From positions 868,001-932,000 of the forward strand of contig CAVVAB010000012.1 of NCBI GenBank assembly GCA_963746155.1: a DNA stretch of 64,000 bases, given 5' to 3'. The notes beneath the pieces are model-generated. The model was not told the origin of the DNA, ran no database searches, and saw only the letters and a program-made list of their open reading frames with translations. The first letter of the stretch is position 1, and each line of letters begins with the position of its first letter. The stretch is from AC-32 sp963746155. Lineage in GTDB: Bacteria; Actinomycetota; Thermoleophilia; Gaiellales; Gaiellaceae. The translations under genes and the position numbers were made by a program. Shown piece by piece: positions 42,171 to 51,548 of this stretch.

Positions 42171-43479
42171 ACCGCAGCGGCGGAAGCTGGTGACGGTGTT
42201 GCCACGCGCTTGCCAGTCCGGGATGCCGCCGTCGAGGAGCGGCCGCGCTTCGACGCCGCGAGCGGCGAGGACGCTCGCGGCGACTCCGGCGCGGGCGCCG
42301 CTCTCGCAGACCGTGACGACGGTCTTGCCGTTCGAGAGCTCGTCCGCGTAGGAGCCGACCAGCCGATACGGGATGTTGCGGCTGCCGGGGATGTAGCCCT
42401 CGTCGCGCTCGTTCTTCTCGCGGACGTCGATCACCTCGACCGCGTCCTCGCTCAGGAGGCGCTCGAGCTCGTCGAGCTCGATCGGCTCCATCCGCTCGGT
42501 CGCGACGGGCGCGGTCAGGAACCCTGCGAGGTCGAGCATCCCGACCGCCCGCAGGCGTGCGGCCGCCGTGTCCATGTCCTCACGCGAGGAGGCGTGCAGC
42601 GCCACGGGCCGATCGGCGTCGAGCAGGAAACCTGCCTTCGTCCCGAGCGAGGGGCCCGAGACCGGCACGTTGAGCGCGCCGGCGACGTGGCCGGCCGCGA
42701 ACTCGTACGGCGAGCGGACGTCGAGCACCTGGCCGTCGAAGGTCTCGAGCGGCTCGAGCGGAGGAGAGGCGCCGACGAACGGCCCTTGGTTGAGCGCCAC
42801 GACCCGCTCGACCGTCGGCGGGCGAGGCGCGGAGACGGTCGCTGTCGCCGCTACGAACTCCTGCAGCTCGTGGTACGAGAGCGCGCGGTTCGACAGGCGC
42901 TCCAAGCCGATCGTCGACGAGAGCGCCGAGCTGATCCCGGTCGCACAGAGCGAGCCTGCGACGTGGCCGGGGTCGACCTCGGTGCTCTCGGGGAGCTCGA
43001 CCAGCCGCTGCAGCGAGCCGTAGAGGCTCTCGGCCCCCTCGCGCGGGTCGACCGCGAGGTCGGGACGGGCCGCGTCGCCGATCAGCAGCGAGTCGCCGGT
43101 CAGCAGGTGGCCGTCGACGAGGTAGCAGCAGTGCTCGGGCCGGTGGCCGGGCGTGTGGATGACGCGGATCGCGATGTCGCCCACCAGCGAAGCTCATCCC
43201 CGTCCTCGACCGGGTCGAACGGGTACTCGGGCTCGGCCAGCGGATGGATGCTGACCGGCAGCCCGTGCTCGAGCGCGAGCCGCCCGTGCCCGGAGAGATG
43301 GTCGGCGTGCGTGTGCGTCTCGAGCACCCGCACGATGCGGACGCCGCCGCGCTCCGCCTCCTCGAGGTACGGCTCGATCGCGTAGGCGGGTCGACGACCA
43401 CCGCCTCACCGCTCGTCTCGTCGCCGATCAGGTAGGACGCGCAGCCGAGATCCTCGTCGACGCGCTGATGGAAGACCAC
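42162..43479 (-). CDS. MBL-fold hydrolase with two rhodanese domains (frameshifted)
   Basis: Persulfide-dioxygenase-like protein of about 440 aa. The metallo-beta-lactamase part has LETHTHADHLSGHGRLALE (HxHxDH), VIHTPGHRPEHCCYLVDG and LLTGDSLLIGDA. Two rhodanese modules follow: the first (LDVRSPYEFAAGHVAGALNV) has no Cys in its loop (ALHASSREDM); the second (VIDVREKNERDEGYIPG) has the active CESGARAGVA. Start GTG 43479 (VFHQRVDEDLGCASYLIG). Two single-base losses, near 43389 and 43190, split it into three frames. Such proteins handle glutathione- or thiol-persulfides in sulfide detoxification; that role is inferred. Confidence 0.83.
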
Positions 43480-43547
43480 TGCAGGGCCACGGTACCAACG
43501 GCCCCCGCTAGCTTTCTTGAAGTGACGGCCTCGGGCGGGCGGCGGCC

Positions 43548-44000
43548 TCAGGTCGCCTTGTTCCAGCCTTCCTCTCCGTACGCCCACGGAACGGCGGTGT
43601 CGCGTTTGAAGATCAGGTCGTTCTCCTCGTCGCCGGGGAACACGCCGATCGTGTCGCTGTCCGGGTACACGGAGACGCCCAGCCCTCGCTTGCTCGAGAA
43701 CAGCAGCGTTCTCGCATGCGAGTCGCTCCGGTTCATCACCTTGTGGGCTCCGGCAGGCCCGGGCGGGAAGCGGACGAGGTCGCCGCGCTGCAGCGTGTGC
43801 TCCCCGTCGGGTGCGCGCAGCACGACGGTGCCGTCGACGACGAGCAGCCACTCCTCGTCGTACTCGTAGTGGTACGGCGAGGAGCTCTGTCCGGGCTCGA
43901 GGTCGTAGATGAACATGAGCATGGCCGTCGACCCGACGGCACGACCCACGTCGATCCTGCCCTCGGTGTTCTCCGCGCTGATGATGTTGACCGAATCCAG
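43548..44000 (-). CDS. Cupin-domain protein
   Basis: A single-cupin protein of about 150 aa. LEPGQSSSPYHYEYDEEWLL carries the His and Glu metal ligands, RAPDGEHTLQRGDLVRFPPG the second half, and VSVYPDSDTIGVFPGDEEND the typical C-terminal strand of a widespread actinobacterial cupin family of unknown function. The first usual start is GTG 43949, but the coding pattern continues upstream (SVNIISAENTEGRIDVGRAV) to a CTG at 44000 with GATAAT 6 nt before it. No ATG, GTG or TTG lies in that stretch, so the start is either CTG or hidden by a sequence error. Confidence 0.8.
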   Translation of the reverse strand: MDSVNIISAENTEGRIDVGRAVGSTAMLMFIYDLEPGQSSSPYHYEYDEEWLLVVDGTVVLRAPDGEHTLQRGDLVRFPPGPAGAHKVMNRSDSHARTLLFSSKRGLGVSVYPDSDTIGVFPGDEENDLIFKRDTAVPWAYGEEGWNKAT

Positions 44001-44018
44001 GCGGCCATTATCGCCGCG

Positions 44019-44578
44019 TCAGCCGTTGTTGGGCGGCAATCCGAGTGCGGCGCGGACGGAATCGGAGGCCGCGTTCGACTTCTCGCCGTCCCGTGCGACC
44101 CGTGCGGTCCACGCGCCACTCGACTGGGCGGTCTGCTGGTCGCGGCCCGGAGATCGCGAAGCAGGACTCTGTCGGCTGCGACGAGCGCTCTTACGTCGGC
44201 CCGCGACCGACGGCGGCCAGTGGACTCGCAGGAGCGCCTGGTCCGCTGCCTCGTAGGCGGCGATCACCGGGACAAGGTCGGCCACGACCTCCGCCTTCGT
44301 CGTGCCGATGCCGTACGACCTCGACTTCTCGACCAGCCTTGCATGCGCGACGTTCGCCGGCGGGACGATCGGAGGTACGTCCGCGCGAACCTGTGCGGGA
44401 CAGACGCGGTCGTGGTCATCTGCGTCGTGCCGGAGCTGACGGTGGTGGTCACAGGCGTGATCGTTTCGGCGTGTTTGCTGTCGCCGCAGCCTGCGAGGAC
44501 GCCTGTCGCGAGCACGATGACCAGCAGAAGTGAGGTTCTCCGGTCGATGGGCGTGTTATCGGCCGTCGCGAGAGGCAT
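44019..44578 (-). pseudogene. Putative lipoprotein, frame broken several times
   Basis: From ATG 44578 the frame gives a signal peptide with lipobox (SLLLVIVLATGVLAGCGDS) and a Thr/Ser-rich linker. After a one-base loss near 44390 the coding pattern continues in a second frame (PPANVAHARLVEKSRSYGIG, then DLVPVIAAYEAADQALLRVH), then shortly in a third (RALVAADRVLLRDLRAAT) and back, ending with ASDSVRAALGLPPNNG. The assembled product would be a helical extracytoplasmic lipoprotein of about 185 aa. I do not recognise a family. It is divergent from the secreted protein at 44625. Confidence 0.55.
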
Positions 44579-44624
44579 GTCAACGCTTTGGATCTCGGGG
44601 CTCGCAGCCGATCTATTGGCAGAG

Positions 44625-45295
44625 ATGCGTTATCGACTCGCCGTTCTGCTCGCTCTCGCCGCCGCCGTGGCCGGTGCGGCGCTTGGCGCCGCGACGCCCG
44701 TCTCACCGCTCCCCGGCGCGCGGGTTACGACCTCGAGCCCGAAGTTCAGCTGGACGCTGCCGTCGAACGAGCAGGCCAAAGGGGTCTTCATCTCCGACAG
44801 CCCCGACGTCACGCCCGCCGGGGGATTCTTCGACGAGGACGTCGTCGACCGCCGGCAACTTCGTGGCCGACGTGCGCACGTGGACGCCGAGCTCGCCGCT
44901 GTACGCGGGCCACTACTGGTGGAGCGTGTGGTCGAGCGACGTCCCGACCCCGCACAGACCGCTACAGCACGCCGATCGACTTCACGATCCCCGTCTCGCT
45001 CGCGGTTCTGCCCGTGAAGACCGTCCGCTCCACGTATCTCCATCTGCTGGCGTTCAAGGTCCGCTGGAGGGCGAACACCCCGACAGTCGTCCTTCGACTC
45101 CAGCTGCTTCGGCGCCACAGGGTCATCTGGCGGCAGACCGAGACCGACCCGAATGTCCTGGGCTCGCTCGGCTCGAAGAGCGTCGGCTGGTACCGGCCCA
45201 AGGGGATCAAGCGGGGCGCCCGGCTCACGCTTCAGGTGATCCTCCGCGCCGGAGGCGTCAGGAGGACCCGCGCGCTCGTCGTGCGGGCTCCGTAG
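44625..45295 (+). pseudogene. Putative secreted protein, two frameshifts
   Basis: Starts with a clear Sec signal (MRYRLAVLLALAAAVAGAAL) after ATG 44625. The next part, PVSPLPGARVTTSSPKFSWT and SDSPDVTPAGGFFDEDVV, resembles a fibronectin-III-like or Ig-like domain, then TAGNFVADVRTWTPSSPLYA with GHYWWSVWSSD, and a C-terminal beta-rich part VRWRANTPTVVLRLQLLRRH to RRTRALVVRAP. Extra bases near 44847 (GTCGTCGACC) and 44960 (CAGACCGC) split it; both junctions join well with one base removed. The WWSVWSSD element is typical of domains that present extracellular sugars or walls in such proteins, but no function is assigned. Confidence 0.65.
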
Positions 45296-45312
45296 CGCTC
45301 CGGCGGGGGCGC

Positions 45313-45318
45313 TAGGCT
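45313..45318 (+). promoter_or_regulatory. -10 box for the RCC1-repeat gene
   Basis: TAGGCT ends 6 nt before ATG 45325. Confidence 0.45.
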
Positions 45319-45324
45319 CAAGGC

Positions 45325-46948
45325 ATGCCGAGGGCGGGTCGGCCCCAGGTCAACGTGTGGCTACTCGCGGGTATCGGCACGCTCGTCGTGGCGGCTGTCA
45401 TGGTCGCCGTTGCCCTGCTCGCCCGCGGCTCGGGTGAAACCGGCGTCCGGATCTACGACCCCGCCGGAGGGGCGAAGGACGAGGTGCGGACAGCCGACAT
45501 CGTGAAATCGTCGGTGGAGGTCAGTGGAGTGAGCGGCATCTGGCTGCTGGGCTTCCAGCTGACACCGGACGGCGCGCGCGAGTTCCACCGGCTGACCCGC
45601 TCCCTTGCGCAGCGCGGGGCGCAGGCGGGGCACCCTCAGCCGTACGCCTTCGCGGTCGACGGCCATGTTTACGCACGGCCGGCGGTCGACTACCACTCTC
45701 CGGACGGCCTCCCGGGCAGCTCGGGGCTCGAGATATCGGGGCTGCGCTGCGACGTCGCGCAGCGTCTCGCGGTGGAGCTGCGCAAGCCGCTCTTCACGCC
45801 CGAGCAGACAGGGTGCCTCCCGGCGACCGCGCCGAAGGCCGCCGCAGGGCCGCCGGCCAAGGCGGTCGCGGCCGGCGGCTCGCACACCTGCGCCCTCACG
45901 GCTTCCGGCAAGGCCAAATGCTGGGGAGCGAACACGTTCGGCGAGCTGGGTAACGGAGCAGCCGGAGGGCCCGCCACTCCGAACGCGACCCCTCTGGGCG
46001 TGGCCGGGCTGACGGCAGGCGTCGAGGCGATCGCCGCCGGAGCGAACCACACGTGTGCGCTGACCGGCGCACGCAAGGTCGTGTGCTGGGGCTCGAACCA
46101 GTACGGCCAGCTCGGCGGAGGCGCGCGGAGCACGCAGCAGGCCCATGCCCCTGCCGCGGTCGCTCGGGCTCGGGAAGGCTCTCGCGATCGCCGCCGGCGA
46201 CGGCCACACCTGCGCGGTGACAGCGGCGGCGCGGGTCATGTGCTGGGGGCTCAACGGCAACGGCCAGCTCGGCGACGGCACGACGGTCGACCCGCCGGGC
46301 GCCGGTGGCCGTCCGCGGGCTTGCGGGGATCCGGGCGATCGACGCCGGGCGGCCTCCACACCTGCGCGCTGACGAACGCAGGCGCGGTCTACTGCTGGGG
46401 CTTCAACCAGTTCGGTCAGCTCGGGGACGGGACGACCGTCGAGCGCCGGACTCCCGTCCGGGTCTCGGGCCTTCCGAGCCGCATCCGGCAGATCGCGACC
46501 GGCGGGCTGCACACGTGCGCGCTGACCCAGGCCGGCACGGTCGAGTGCTGGGGGTGGAACAAGAACGGGCCAGCTCGGGAACGGGTCGACCAGGACACGC
46601 CGCCTCCCGGTCGCCGTCCGGGGCCTGAGGAACGTCCGGGCGATCGCGGCCGGCGACTCGTACACCTGCGCGCTCACGAGCGCGGGGACGGTGGTGTGCT
46701 GGGGCTGGAACGCCAACGGCCAGCTCGGCGACGGGACGACCCGAACGCGTCCGACGCCGGTCCCCGTGACGGGCTTGCGCGGCGTTACGGCGATTGCCGC
46801 AGCCGCCTCGCACACCTGTGCGCTGACGACGACCGGCCGGATCGAGTGCTGGGGAGCGAACTCGTACGGTCAGCTCGGCGACGGTACGAACCACGACCGT
46901 CATCGGCCGGTCGCCGTCTCGGGCTTCGGCCCGGGCGCACGTAACTAG
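45325..46948 (+). pseudogene. Membrane-anchored RCC1-repeat protein, four frameshifts
   Basis: N-terminal transmembrane anchor (VWLLAGIGTLVVAAVMVAVA) and a 130-residue extracytoplasmic domain with DIVKSSVEVSGVSGIWLLGF, which resembles SecDF-type P1 (SecD-like) sequence, are followed by at least six RCC1 blades of the form AAGGSHTCALTASGKAKCWG and NxFGELGNG or NGNGQLGDGTT. Extra bases near 46141, 46295, 46348 and 46568 move the frame, and each is followed by a good RCC1 blade in the next frame. RCC1 beta-propellers in bacteria are usually secreted or surface proteins for binding. The intact blades indicate sequence errors or very recent loss. Confidence 0.75.
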
Positions 46949-46980
46949 CGGCCGGCCGCGCGAGCGGCCACACTTCTCGG

Positions 46981-48054
46981 ATGGACCGGACCGGGCTCGC
47001 CGCACCTGCGCTGCCGCGCGAGTCACGCGTCGCGATTTCCGCACGGCGGCTCCGGAGCGCCTGGGCGAGGCAGACAGTCTCGGGGCCGACGCTCGGCCGC
47101 CTCCTGGGCTGTGTTCGTCCTGGTCGTGGTCGCCGCGTCCGCGGCCGGAGTCGGCCACGGGCCTGCGGCGCAGACGTTCCTGCTCGTCTTCACGTCGATC
47201 GTGATCGAGGCGCTGCCGTTCATCCTGCTCGGCGCGCTCGCCTCGGCCGCGATCGCCGTCTACCTCCCGGAACGCACCTTCGACTCGATCGCGACGGCTG
47301 CCGCTCGGTCTTCAGATCCCAACGGCGGCGCTCGGCGGCGTCGCCTTCCCCGTCTGCGAGTGCGGCTCCGTCCCCGTGGCCCGGCGGTTGATCGCGCGCG
47401 GCGTTCATCCCGCCGCAGGGATCACGTTCATGCTCGCCTCGCCGGTGATGAACCCGATCGTGCTCGCCTCGACCTGGGTCGCTTACGGCGGCCATCTGCG
47501 CGGTGCAGAGATGGTCGCCGGTCGCGCAACCCTGGGCCTGATCACGGCCGCCACTGCGGGTTGGGTGATCGGGAGAGTGTCCACAGGCGACCTCCTCCGG
47601 CCGCGGGCTTCGGATCGCACGGGCGAGCATGCGCACGTCGACGAGCAAGCCGGCCGGACCGTCGCGTTCGCCGGCCATCTGGTCGCCGACTTCCTCTTCA
47701 TGGGCAAGTTCATCGTGCTCGGGGCTGCGCTCTCGGCCTTCGTGCAGGCCGCGGTCCCGGAATCGGTCGTGTCGGCTCTCGGCGGTGCGCCCCTCCTCTC
47801 CGCGCTGTCGCTGATGGCGGTTGCGTACCTGCTCTCCCTCTGCTCCGAGGCGGATGCGTTCATCGCGGCCTCCTTCACCTCGTTCTCGCTCGGCGCCCAG
47901 CTCGCGTTCCTCGTCTTCGGGCCGATCGCGGACGTGAAGCTCTCCGGTGCTCTACGGCGCGACCTTCCGGCGCTGGTTCGTGCCACGGCTTCTGCTCGTC
48001 ACGGTTCCGCTGATCCTGGTCGGCTCGCTCGTCTTCGAGGCGCTGATCCGATGA
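46981..48054 (+). CDS. YraQ/YcgR-family (DUF318) permease, frameshifted
   Basis: Integral membrane protein with eight or so transmembrane segments. LLVFTSIVIEALPFILLGAL, PTAALGGVAFPVCECGSVPV, GVHPAAGITFMLASPVMNPI and LVADFLFMGKFIVLGAALSA are marks of the ArsP_1/DUF318 permeases. Extra bases near 47302 and 47944 must be removed for a single frame, and one more near 47090 if the ATG at 46981 is the start; GTG 47111 is a start that needs no correction there. Its TGA overlaps the ATG of the next gene, its usual partner. Related proteins transport or handle metals or metalloids, but the substrate here is unknown. Confidence 0.8.
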
Positions 48055-48756
48055 GCGTCGACGCAAGAATCGTCCGAGGGGGCGTGATCGGCGCCTGGGC
48101 CTTGTTCTTCCTCCTCCTCTGGCAGACCGGCACGTCGGACCGGTACCTGGGCTCGCGGACGCAGTGGGTGGTTCCGTTCGGCGCCGTCGTCCTGACGCTC
48201 GCGGTGCTCGTCTACGCCTACGGCTACGCCCGGGCCCGTGGAAGCGGGTCGACGCTCACCCTCACGGAGGCCATCAGCCTCTTCGCGCTGCTGGCACCGC
48301 TGGCTGCGATCCTGCTCGCCCCGCATGCAGCCCTCGGATCGTTCGCAGCCTCACGCAAGGGCGGGGGAACCTACTTCATGAGCGCACGCCCGCCGCCCCC
48401 GGCGACGCCCGCAGACGTGTCGTTCCTCGATATCCGGGTCGCGGAGGGAGACGACGACTTCGCCCTGGACGCCGGCATCCATTCGGGACTGCGGGTCCGC
48501 CTGCTCGGGTTCGTGAGCGGGTCGAAGGACGTTCCGGCCGGGACCTTCGAGCTTGCCCGCTTCTACGTCGCCTGCTGCATCGCCGACGCGCAGCCGGTGG
48601 GAGTTCCGATCGACAGCAGCTCGCTTCGACGCCACCGGTTCAAGCCGGACTCGTGGCTCCAGGTAACCGGCACGCTCGAGCACCGCGGCAAGCGGCTTCG
48701 TCGTCGAGGCGGACCGGGTCTGCCGCCGTCTCGGAGCCCTCGCAGCCCGTATCTGA
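48051..48756 (+). CDS. YcgQ/TIGR03943-family partner of the permease (frameshifted)
   Basis: A protein of about 235 aa with two N-terminal transmembrane segments (WALFFLLLWQTG and an adjacent YLGSR loop; VVPFGAVVLTLAVLVYAYGY), then a hydrophilic part with the family mark ELARFYVACCIADAQPVGVP (paired Cys) and DSWLQVTGTLEHRG. One extra C near 48693 shifts the end; removing it gives KGFVVEADRVCRRLGALAAR and stop at 48756. YcgR-YcgQ pairs occur in many Gram-positive bacteria and are coupled here by ATGA. The pair is taken as one transport unit. Confidence 0.82.
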
Positions 48757-48773
48757 GCTTCCGCACCTGAGCG

Positions 48774-49643
48774 TTACGAGGCGGGGTGCGCCTCGACGAA
48801 CGCGAACAGGCGGCGCGGCTCCGGGAGGCCTTTCAGCTCGTGCTCACCCCGGTCGTCGAACTCCAGGCCGGTGCCCTGGACGAGGGCGCAGGTGGTCTCG
48901 GAGACGAGCACCTCGCCCGGGCCCGCCTTGGACATGATCCTGGCCGCCTCGTGCACTGCGAGACCGCGCACGTCGGTGCCCGCGACGACGACCTCGCCGG
49001 CGTGCACGCCGGCGCGGATCTCGAGGCCTTCGCTCACGGCGCGCCGCCTGATCGCGCTCGCGCAGCGGAGCGCGCGGGCAGGTGCGTCGAACACCGCGAG
49101 GACGCCGTCGCCGGTCGAGCTGACCTCGCGGCCGCGAAAGCGCTCGAGCTCCACGCGCACGGTCGTGTAGTGCATCTGCAGGCGCTCGTGCCAGGCCGCG
49201 TCGCCGGCGCCGAGCAGCGCCGTCGTCGACTCGACGATGTCCGTGAACAGCAAGGTGACGAGCGTGCGCTCGTGAAACTCACCCCGTTGTCCCGCGAGCG
49301 CGCGCATCCCCATCCACTCGATCAACACGCACGGCTCGTCGCCGATCGTGTAGCCGTCGTGCCCCGGAGGGATGTCGTAGACGTCGCCGGGACCGAACTC
49401 GATCTCGGTGCCGTCGCGGAGGATCGCGCCCCACGCTCCCGAGACGACGACGCCGACGTGGCGGGCCTCGCACCACTCGCCCCCGACGACGGGCTTGACG
49501 TGCTCCGACCAGCGCCAACCCGGGTCCTGGACCGTGCGGGAGACGGTCATGCCGCCGATCTCGACCATGTGCTCCTGGATGCCCGGGAGCTCGACGGATT
49601 CGTCGGGTGAGCTGAAGCTCTTCTTCGCGTGGGTCTCGGCGAT
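48774..49643 (-). CDS. Cupin - class III nucleotide cyclase fusion
   Basis: A 289-residue regulator. N-terminal cupin (about 35-115: DPGWRWSEHVKPVVGGEWCE, GVVVSGAWGAILRDGTEIEF, VYDIPPGHDGYTIGDEP) fused to a class III cyclase domain (about 125-285: TLLFTDIVESTTALLGAGDA, SSTGDGVLAVFDAPARAL, GVHAGEVVVAGTDVRGLAVH). The first usual start is ATG 49568, but the coding pattern continues upstream to ATC 49643 (M-A-E-T-H-A-K-K-S-F-S-S-P-D-E) and a -10 box TAGCCT lies exactly 7 nt before it. A ligand bound by the cupin could control cyclase activity; this is inference from the fusion. Confidence 0.87.
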   Translation of the reverse strand: MAETHAKKSFSSPDESVELPGIQEHMVEIGGMTVSRTVQDPGWRWSEHVKPVVGGEWCEARHVGVVVSGAWGAILRDGTEIEFGPGDVYDIPPGHDGYTIGDEPCVLIEWMGMRALAGQRGEFHERTLVTLLFTDIVESTTALLGAGDAAWHERLQMHYTTVRVELERFRGREVSSTGDGVLAVFDAPARALRCASAIRRRAVSEGLEIRAGVHAGEVVVAGTDVRGLAVHEAARIMSKAGPGEVLVSETTCALVQGTGLEFDDRGEHELKGLPEPRRLFAFVEAHPAS

Positions 49644-49650
49644 GGCGCAG

Positions 49651-49660
49651 AGGCTAGCGT
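49651..49660. promoter_or_regulatory. Divergent leaderless promoters sharing CTAG
   Basis: Minus-strand TAGCCT (49656-49651) lies 7 nt before ATC 49643 and plus-strand TAGCGT (49655-49660) lies 7 nt before GTG 49668. The two boxes share the CTA/TAG of a single CTAG palindrome. Confidence 0.45.
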
Positions 49661-49667
49661 TCTCGGC

Positions 49668-50607
49668 GTGGAAAGAGGCTTACTGCGGGCTCTCGTGATC
49701 GCGGGGGCCGCCCTGCTCGCCCTGCTCGTCGTGGGGGTGGTGGCGCTGACGCGGCTCGACTCCGGGAACGGGTCGCCCGTGGGGACGTCGTCGCTGACCG
49801 TGGGCGTCGTGAACCCGCCGCGTCCGCCCGAGAACGCCTTCGTGCTGGCCGGCGAGTCGGGCCAGCGCGCGGTCGCGCTCGCGGTCGGGCCGGGCAACCG
49901 GCCGGTGCTGACCGCCACGGTGCTCGCGCTCTTCGGGGAGGCCGCTCTCGGGGCTCACGCTCTCGTTTCTCCGCGGGAAGCAGGTCGTGCCGGCGAGGCC
50001 GTGCGGCCCGGGCTGCTACCGGGGCCGGCCGGCGCAGGCGAGCTTCGCGCGGCGGATCGAGGTGCGCCCGTCCGGGAGTCGTGCGGTCGTGTTCACGCCC
50101 GCGTTCAGACCCCGGTCGGGAACGGCGATCCTCGCGAAGGCGGACCGGGTGTTCCGCTCGCTCCGGAGCCTCGTCTACGTCGAGTCGCTCCGCTCGAAGC
50201 CGACGGGCGGGATCGTCACGACCTGGAAGATGGTCGCGCCGGACAGCCTCTCGTACCAGATCAGGGACGGCGCGGCCGCAGTCGTGATCGGCCGGCGCCG
50301 CTGGGACCAGGTGCGGCCGGGCGGAGCGTGGGAGAAGGGCTCGCAGAACCCGCCCCTGACGGTTCCGGTGCCGAGCTGGGGAAGCGTGACGACGAACGCC
50401 CACGTGCTCGGCGCGGGGACGGTCCACGGGCGCTCGACGTGGATCGTCACGTTCGCCAACCCCACGATCCCGGCGTGGTTCACCGCGTGGATCGACATGA
50501 GGACGTCTCGCACGCTGCAGCTCCGGATGACGGCGGCCGCACACTTCATGTTCCACCGCTACGTGGCGTTCGACCAGCCGGTGCGGATCACGCCGCCCGT
50601 GGGCTAG
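49668..50607 (+). CDS. Membrane-anchored extracytoplasmic protein of the copper cluster (frameshifted)
   Basis: Starts at GTG with one transmembrane helix (ALVIAGAALLALLVVGVVAL), followed by an extracytoplasmic region of about 280 aa: ENAFVLAGESGQRAVALAVG, an Ig-like stretch, RPCGPGCYRG (two Cys), then DRVFRSLRSLVYVESLRSKP and TWKMVAPDSLSYQIRDGAAA to VIGRRRWDQVRPGGAWEKGS, which resembles LolA/outer-membrane-lipoprotein-carrier folds. One extra base near 49932 joins two frames. Such an Ig-plus-LolA-like layout occurs next to, or fused with, CopD-type proteins. It ends convergently with the next gene on CTAG. Function is unknown; a role in copper delivery is suggested by neighbours only. Confidence 0.7.
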
Positions 50608-51548
50608 AGGTAGCGCTGGAGGGCCTGGGGCTCCTCGTAGTGCCCGGAGCAGGTGGACGAGGACGACCGCGCCGAGGATCGCGGCCGCGGCGCCCGCAGA
50701 GATCGCAACGGCGACCGCCAGGCGCGCGAGCTGGCCGGGAAGCGCCGAGAGGACGATGCCGTGGGTCAGGACGGAGAGCTTCGTCAGGCCGAACGCGAGC
50801 GCGAGCAGGCCGAGCAGGCCGCCGGCAATGGCCTTCGTGTTCGGCGAGCCGCGCAACAGGAAGGCGGTCCCGACCAGCGCGAGCAGGATCTCGTTCGCGG
50901 CCTCGACCCAGATGCCCTCGTTCGCTGTGGACGCGGCCGCGAATCCGATCGCTGCTGCGAGGGTCGCGGTTGCGGCGATCCCGCCGAGCCAGGCGGCTGC
51001 CTGGCGTGCACGTCTCGATCGAGCGGGGCGGCCGCTGCGGCGACGAGGACGCCGACGCCGATCCAGGGCCAGGCCGACGGCGCCCCGACGCGGTTGACCA
51101 GTCCGCCCAGCTGGACGCGCATGCCGTCGACCTCCAGCGGGATCGCCCAGCGGCCCGTTCCGCACCGCGCGGATGCGCGCGTCGTGCCAGGTCACGCTCG
51201 GGTCGCGCGAGCGAAGCCGCCAGCGGCTCGCGGAGCGCCCGCCTTGGCCAGGCCGGTTCCCGAGGCCGTCAGCGAGGCGCCGTTCACCCACGCGCCGTCG
51301 GGCCCGAGCCGGATGAACGGCTCGCCGAAGTAGCCGAGGACGATCACCCGGTGGCCGCCGATCGCCCGCAGGCGGATCGCGAGGTCGGAGCGGAAGATCC
51401 GCACGTTCACCGCGCCGGCCAGAGGTGGATGGAGCGGGTTGACGGCTGCCCGGTAGTCGACCGCGACGCGGCCCGTGCGGAGATGCGCCTGCGCCGTCCC
51501 GGGCGCGAACAGCGCGGCGAAGGCGAGGACGACGAGGGCCCGCCGCAC
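50604..51548 (-). pseudogene. Membrane protein with exported N-terminal domain (several frameshifts)
   Basis: Starts at GTG right after the TAG of the small gene at 51549. Signal peptide RALVVLAFAALFAPGTAQA, with predicted mature N-terminus His-Leu-Arg (HLRTGRVAVDYRAAVNPLHP), then FGEPFIRLGPDGAWVNGAS and an extracytoplasmic part ending WAIPLEVDGMRVQLGGLVNR. Six or so transmembrane segments follow (AAAWLGGIAATATLAAAIGF, ILLALVGTAFLLRGSP, IAGGLLGLLALAFGLTKL, AILGAVVLVHLLR) with a short tail HYEEPQALQRYL. Frame changes near 51238, 51160, 51030 and 50643 break it. I recognise no family. An N-terminal His after cleavage is shared with its CopC and YcnI neighbours. Confidence 0.65.
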
